NCBI GenBank assembly: GCA_000436915.1
Contig: HF994069.1
Span: 1-16,586, forward strand
Source of the DNA: Prevotella sp. CAG:1092
GTDB taxonomy: Bacteria > Bacteroidota > Bacteroidia > Bacteroidales > Bacteroidaceae
Length of the DNA stretch: 16,586 nt
Reading direction: 5' to 3'
Shown: in pieces, positions 15,477 to 16,586 of the stretch
How positions within the stretch are numbered: position 1 is the stretch's first letter
Layout of the letters: each line of letters starts with the position of its first letter
The notes under the pieces: model-generated
Seen by the model: only the letters and a program-made list of their open reading frames with translations
Database searches by the model: none
Told to the model about the DNA's origin: nothing
Position numbers and translations under genes: made by a program

Positions 15477-15645
15477 CTTAAATTTTGATTTTACTACTAA
15501 AAAACGTTTATCAATTATTATATAAAAAGGTGTAGAGTAATTCCGCACCCTTTGTTCGGGCGATTCACTAACCACCATGCTCGGCCAAAAGCATAGCTAT
15601 TAACACTCCCGAACTGGAGGCTCTAAGCGTGCCTCCGTAATAATC
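15477..15645 (-). promoter_or_regulatory. Structured 5' leader of rplM, probable L13 autoregulatory element
   Basis: About 170 nt from the expected transcript start to the rplM ATG. Minus-strand pairings, given as plus-strand positions: GGAGGC/GCCTCC hairpin (15616-15621 / 15631-15636); a long-range stem GTTCGGG/CCCGAAC (15608-15614 / 15554-15560) enclosing ATGCT/AGCAT (15577-15581 / 15590-15594) with an 8-nt loop; then a weak GGTG/CACC stem (15529-15532 / 15546-15549) followed by five T. Ribosomal leaders that bind their own protein are common, and I recall an L13 leader motif being described in Bacteroidia. Whether this is that motif needs a covariance search. Confidence 0.55.
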
Positions 15646-15651
15646 GGCGTG

Positions 15652-15659
15652 CAAAATTA
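15652..15659 (-). promoter_or_regulatory. -7 box of the rplM operon promoter
   Basis: Minus-strand TAATTTTG matches TAnnTTTG and sits directly before the first leader hairpin. The -33 box is not clear. It lies between korB and rplM, where no obvious korB terminator is seen. Confidence 0.55.
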
Positions 15660-15729
15660 CACATTTCTTATGATATAGAGCGTATGCTGATATTTAGAGG
15701 ATATAATATTTATAATTATTTAACTAAAC

Positions 15730-16586
15730 TTACTTCACCTCCCATATATCGTTGGTCTCTAAAAGCTCTTCGAAGCAATGGTAAGGTTTCTGCTTGCTTA
15801 CCTCTGCTATCTGGTCATTCACAGCATCATCGTAGGTAGGAGCTTCTACGTCGCGAATCACTCCAAGGGCTACAGGGAAGCCATGTTCATTGTCCATCAT
15901 TGCCAACTTTAGCTGTAGGGTGTCGTCTTCGGCATGTGCATCGTGTACGAGGATGTCGTTGATGGTGACGCCATTTTCGCCTATCTTCACAACCTTAAGA
16001 CCGAAGCCTTGCTGCATTAGTCCATATTCGTTGTTTTCGCCAAACACCAATGGTTCGCCATGGCGCACGTAGATGGCATTCTTCTGTCGTCCCTCCTTTT
16101 TATATATAGCGTCGTAGGCGCCATTATTGAAGATTACGCAGTTTTGCAGAATCTCGCATACCGCAGCACCCTTGTGGTGGTAGGCTGCCTTGAGGATTTC
16201 TACAGTCTCAGGACCATCTGTAGCTACAGAGCGAGCAAAGAATCTGCCACGTGCTCCGAAGCATAGTTCGGCAGGACGGAATGGATCTTCTACGGTGCCG
16301 TAAGGACTTGATTTAGAGACGAAACCTCGAGGAGAGGTTGGACTATACTGTCCTTTGGTGAGTCCGTAGATACGGTTGTTGAGCAATATCATATTAATGT
16401 TGATATTACGGCGCATAGCATGGATGAAATGGTTGCCGCCAATGGCAAGACCGTCGCCATCGCCACTAATCTGCCATATCGTAAGGTTTGGATTTACCAC
16501 CTTGGCTCCTGTGGCTATAGCTGCTGCACGGCCATGAATCGTCTGCATAGCATAGGTGTTGACATAATAAGGCAGGCGGCTCGAGC
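15730..16586 (-). CDS. korB: 2-oxoacid:ferredoxin oxidoreductase beta subunit, 5' end outside window
   Basis: The visible 284 residues begin SSRLPYYVNTYAMQTIHGRAAAIATGAK, in frame to the window edge, so the N-terminus (which should include part of the cysteine set for a 4Fe-4S cluster) is missing. GDGDGLAIGGNHFIHAMRRN (visible residues 41-60) with the following LLNNRIYGLTKGQYSPTS is the thiamine diphosphate and magnesium binding region. The enzyme turns a 2-oxoacid, probably 2-oxoglutarate, plus CoA and ferredoxin into the acyl-CoA, CO2 and reduced ferredoxin, with an alpha subunit probably encoded just upstream outside the window. The methionine at 16548 is internal, not the start. The substrate assignment is less sure than the family. 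Confidence 0.9.
   Translation of the reverse strand, partial: SSRLPYYVNTYAMQTIHGRAAAIATGAKVVNPNLTIWQISGDGDGLAIGGNHFIHAMRRNININMILLNNRIYGLTKGQYSPTSPRGFVSKSSPYGTVEDPFRPAELCFGARGRFFARSVATDGPETVEILKAAYHHKGAAVCEILQNCVIFNNGAYDAIYKKEGRQKNAIYVRHGEPLVFGENNEYGLMQQGFGLKVVKIGENGVTINDILVHDAHAEDDTLQLKLAMMDNEHGFPVALGVIRDVEAPTYDDAVNDQIAEVSKQKPYHCFEELLETNDIWEVK

Noticed and set aside
15477..15578. N-terminal extension of L13
   Set aside because: The frame is open upstream, but the residues match no L13 sequence and the DNA is better explained as the structured leader.

Overview
The window looks like chromosomal DNA of a Bacteroidales bacterium, most likely Prevotella or a close relative. Evidence: promoter boxes of the Bacteroidetes type (TAnnTTTG) in front of several genes, almost no Shine-Dalgarno sequences, a type IX secretion pair (porU, porV), a roughly 750-residue aconitase next to citrate synthase, a 2-oxoacid:ferredoxin oxidoreductase beta subunit, and AT-rich intergenic DNA full of short repeats. 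I found no tRNA, rRNA, CRISPR array, transposase or phage gene.

Layout. Positions 1-158 hold a short repeat with three copies at an exact 33-bp period, ending next to a promoter. That promoter serves a DUF4143-type AAA ATPase (207-1520), followed after 9 bp by dinB (1530-2612). Positions 2604-2976 contain no gene but are packed with 9-bp and 13-bp tandem repeats, a 26-bp inverted repeat and an inverted repeat over the next promoter. Aconitase (3052-5301) and citrate synthase (5316-6659) form a tight pair. A strong two-way terminator and a second, GC-rich structured element separate them from the minus-strand genes. Minus-strand genes, in order of transcription: a fumarylacetoacetate hydrolase family gene, porU and porV (12368 down to 6901); rplM, rpsI, rpsB and tsf (15476 down to 12598), which end at a clear terminator; and the 3' part of korB (16586 down to 15730, cut by the window edge).

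How the genes fit together. Aconitase and citrate synthase turn oxaloacetate and acetyl-CoA into isocitrate. Isocitrate dehydrogenase, which I remember as lying between them in Bacteroides, is not here. KorB would act one step later on 2-oxoglutarate, or on a related 2-oxoacid. PorU and PorV are the sortase and outer-membrane shuttle that finish export and surface attachment of type IX substrates. The ribosomal block makes L13, S9, S2 and EF-Ts, with a folded leader before rplM and a hairpin between rpsB and tsf that could tune relative output.

The coding genes belong to known families. The least explained material is intergenic: the 33-bp triplicate element upstream of the ATPase, a related-looking motif set at 12442-12535, and the competing inverted repeats downstream of dinB.
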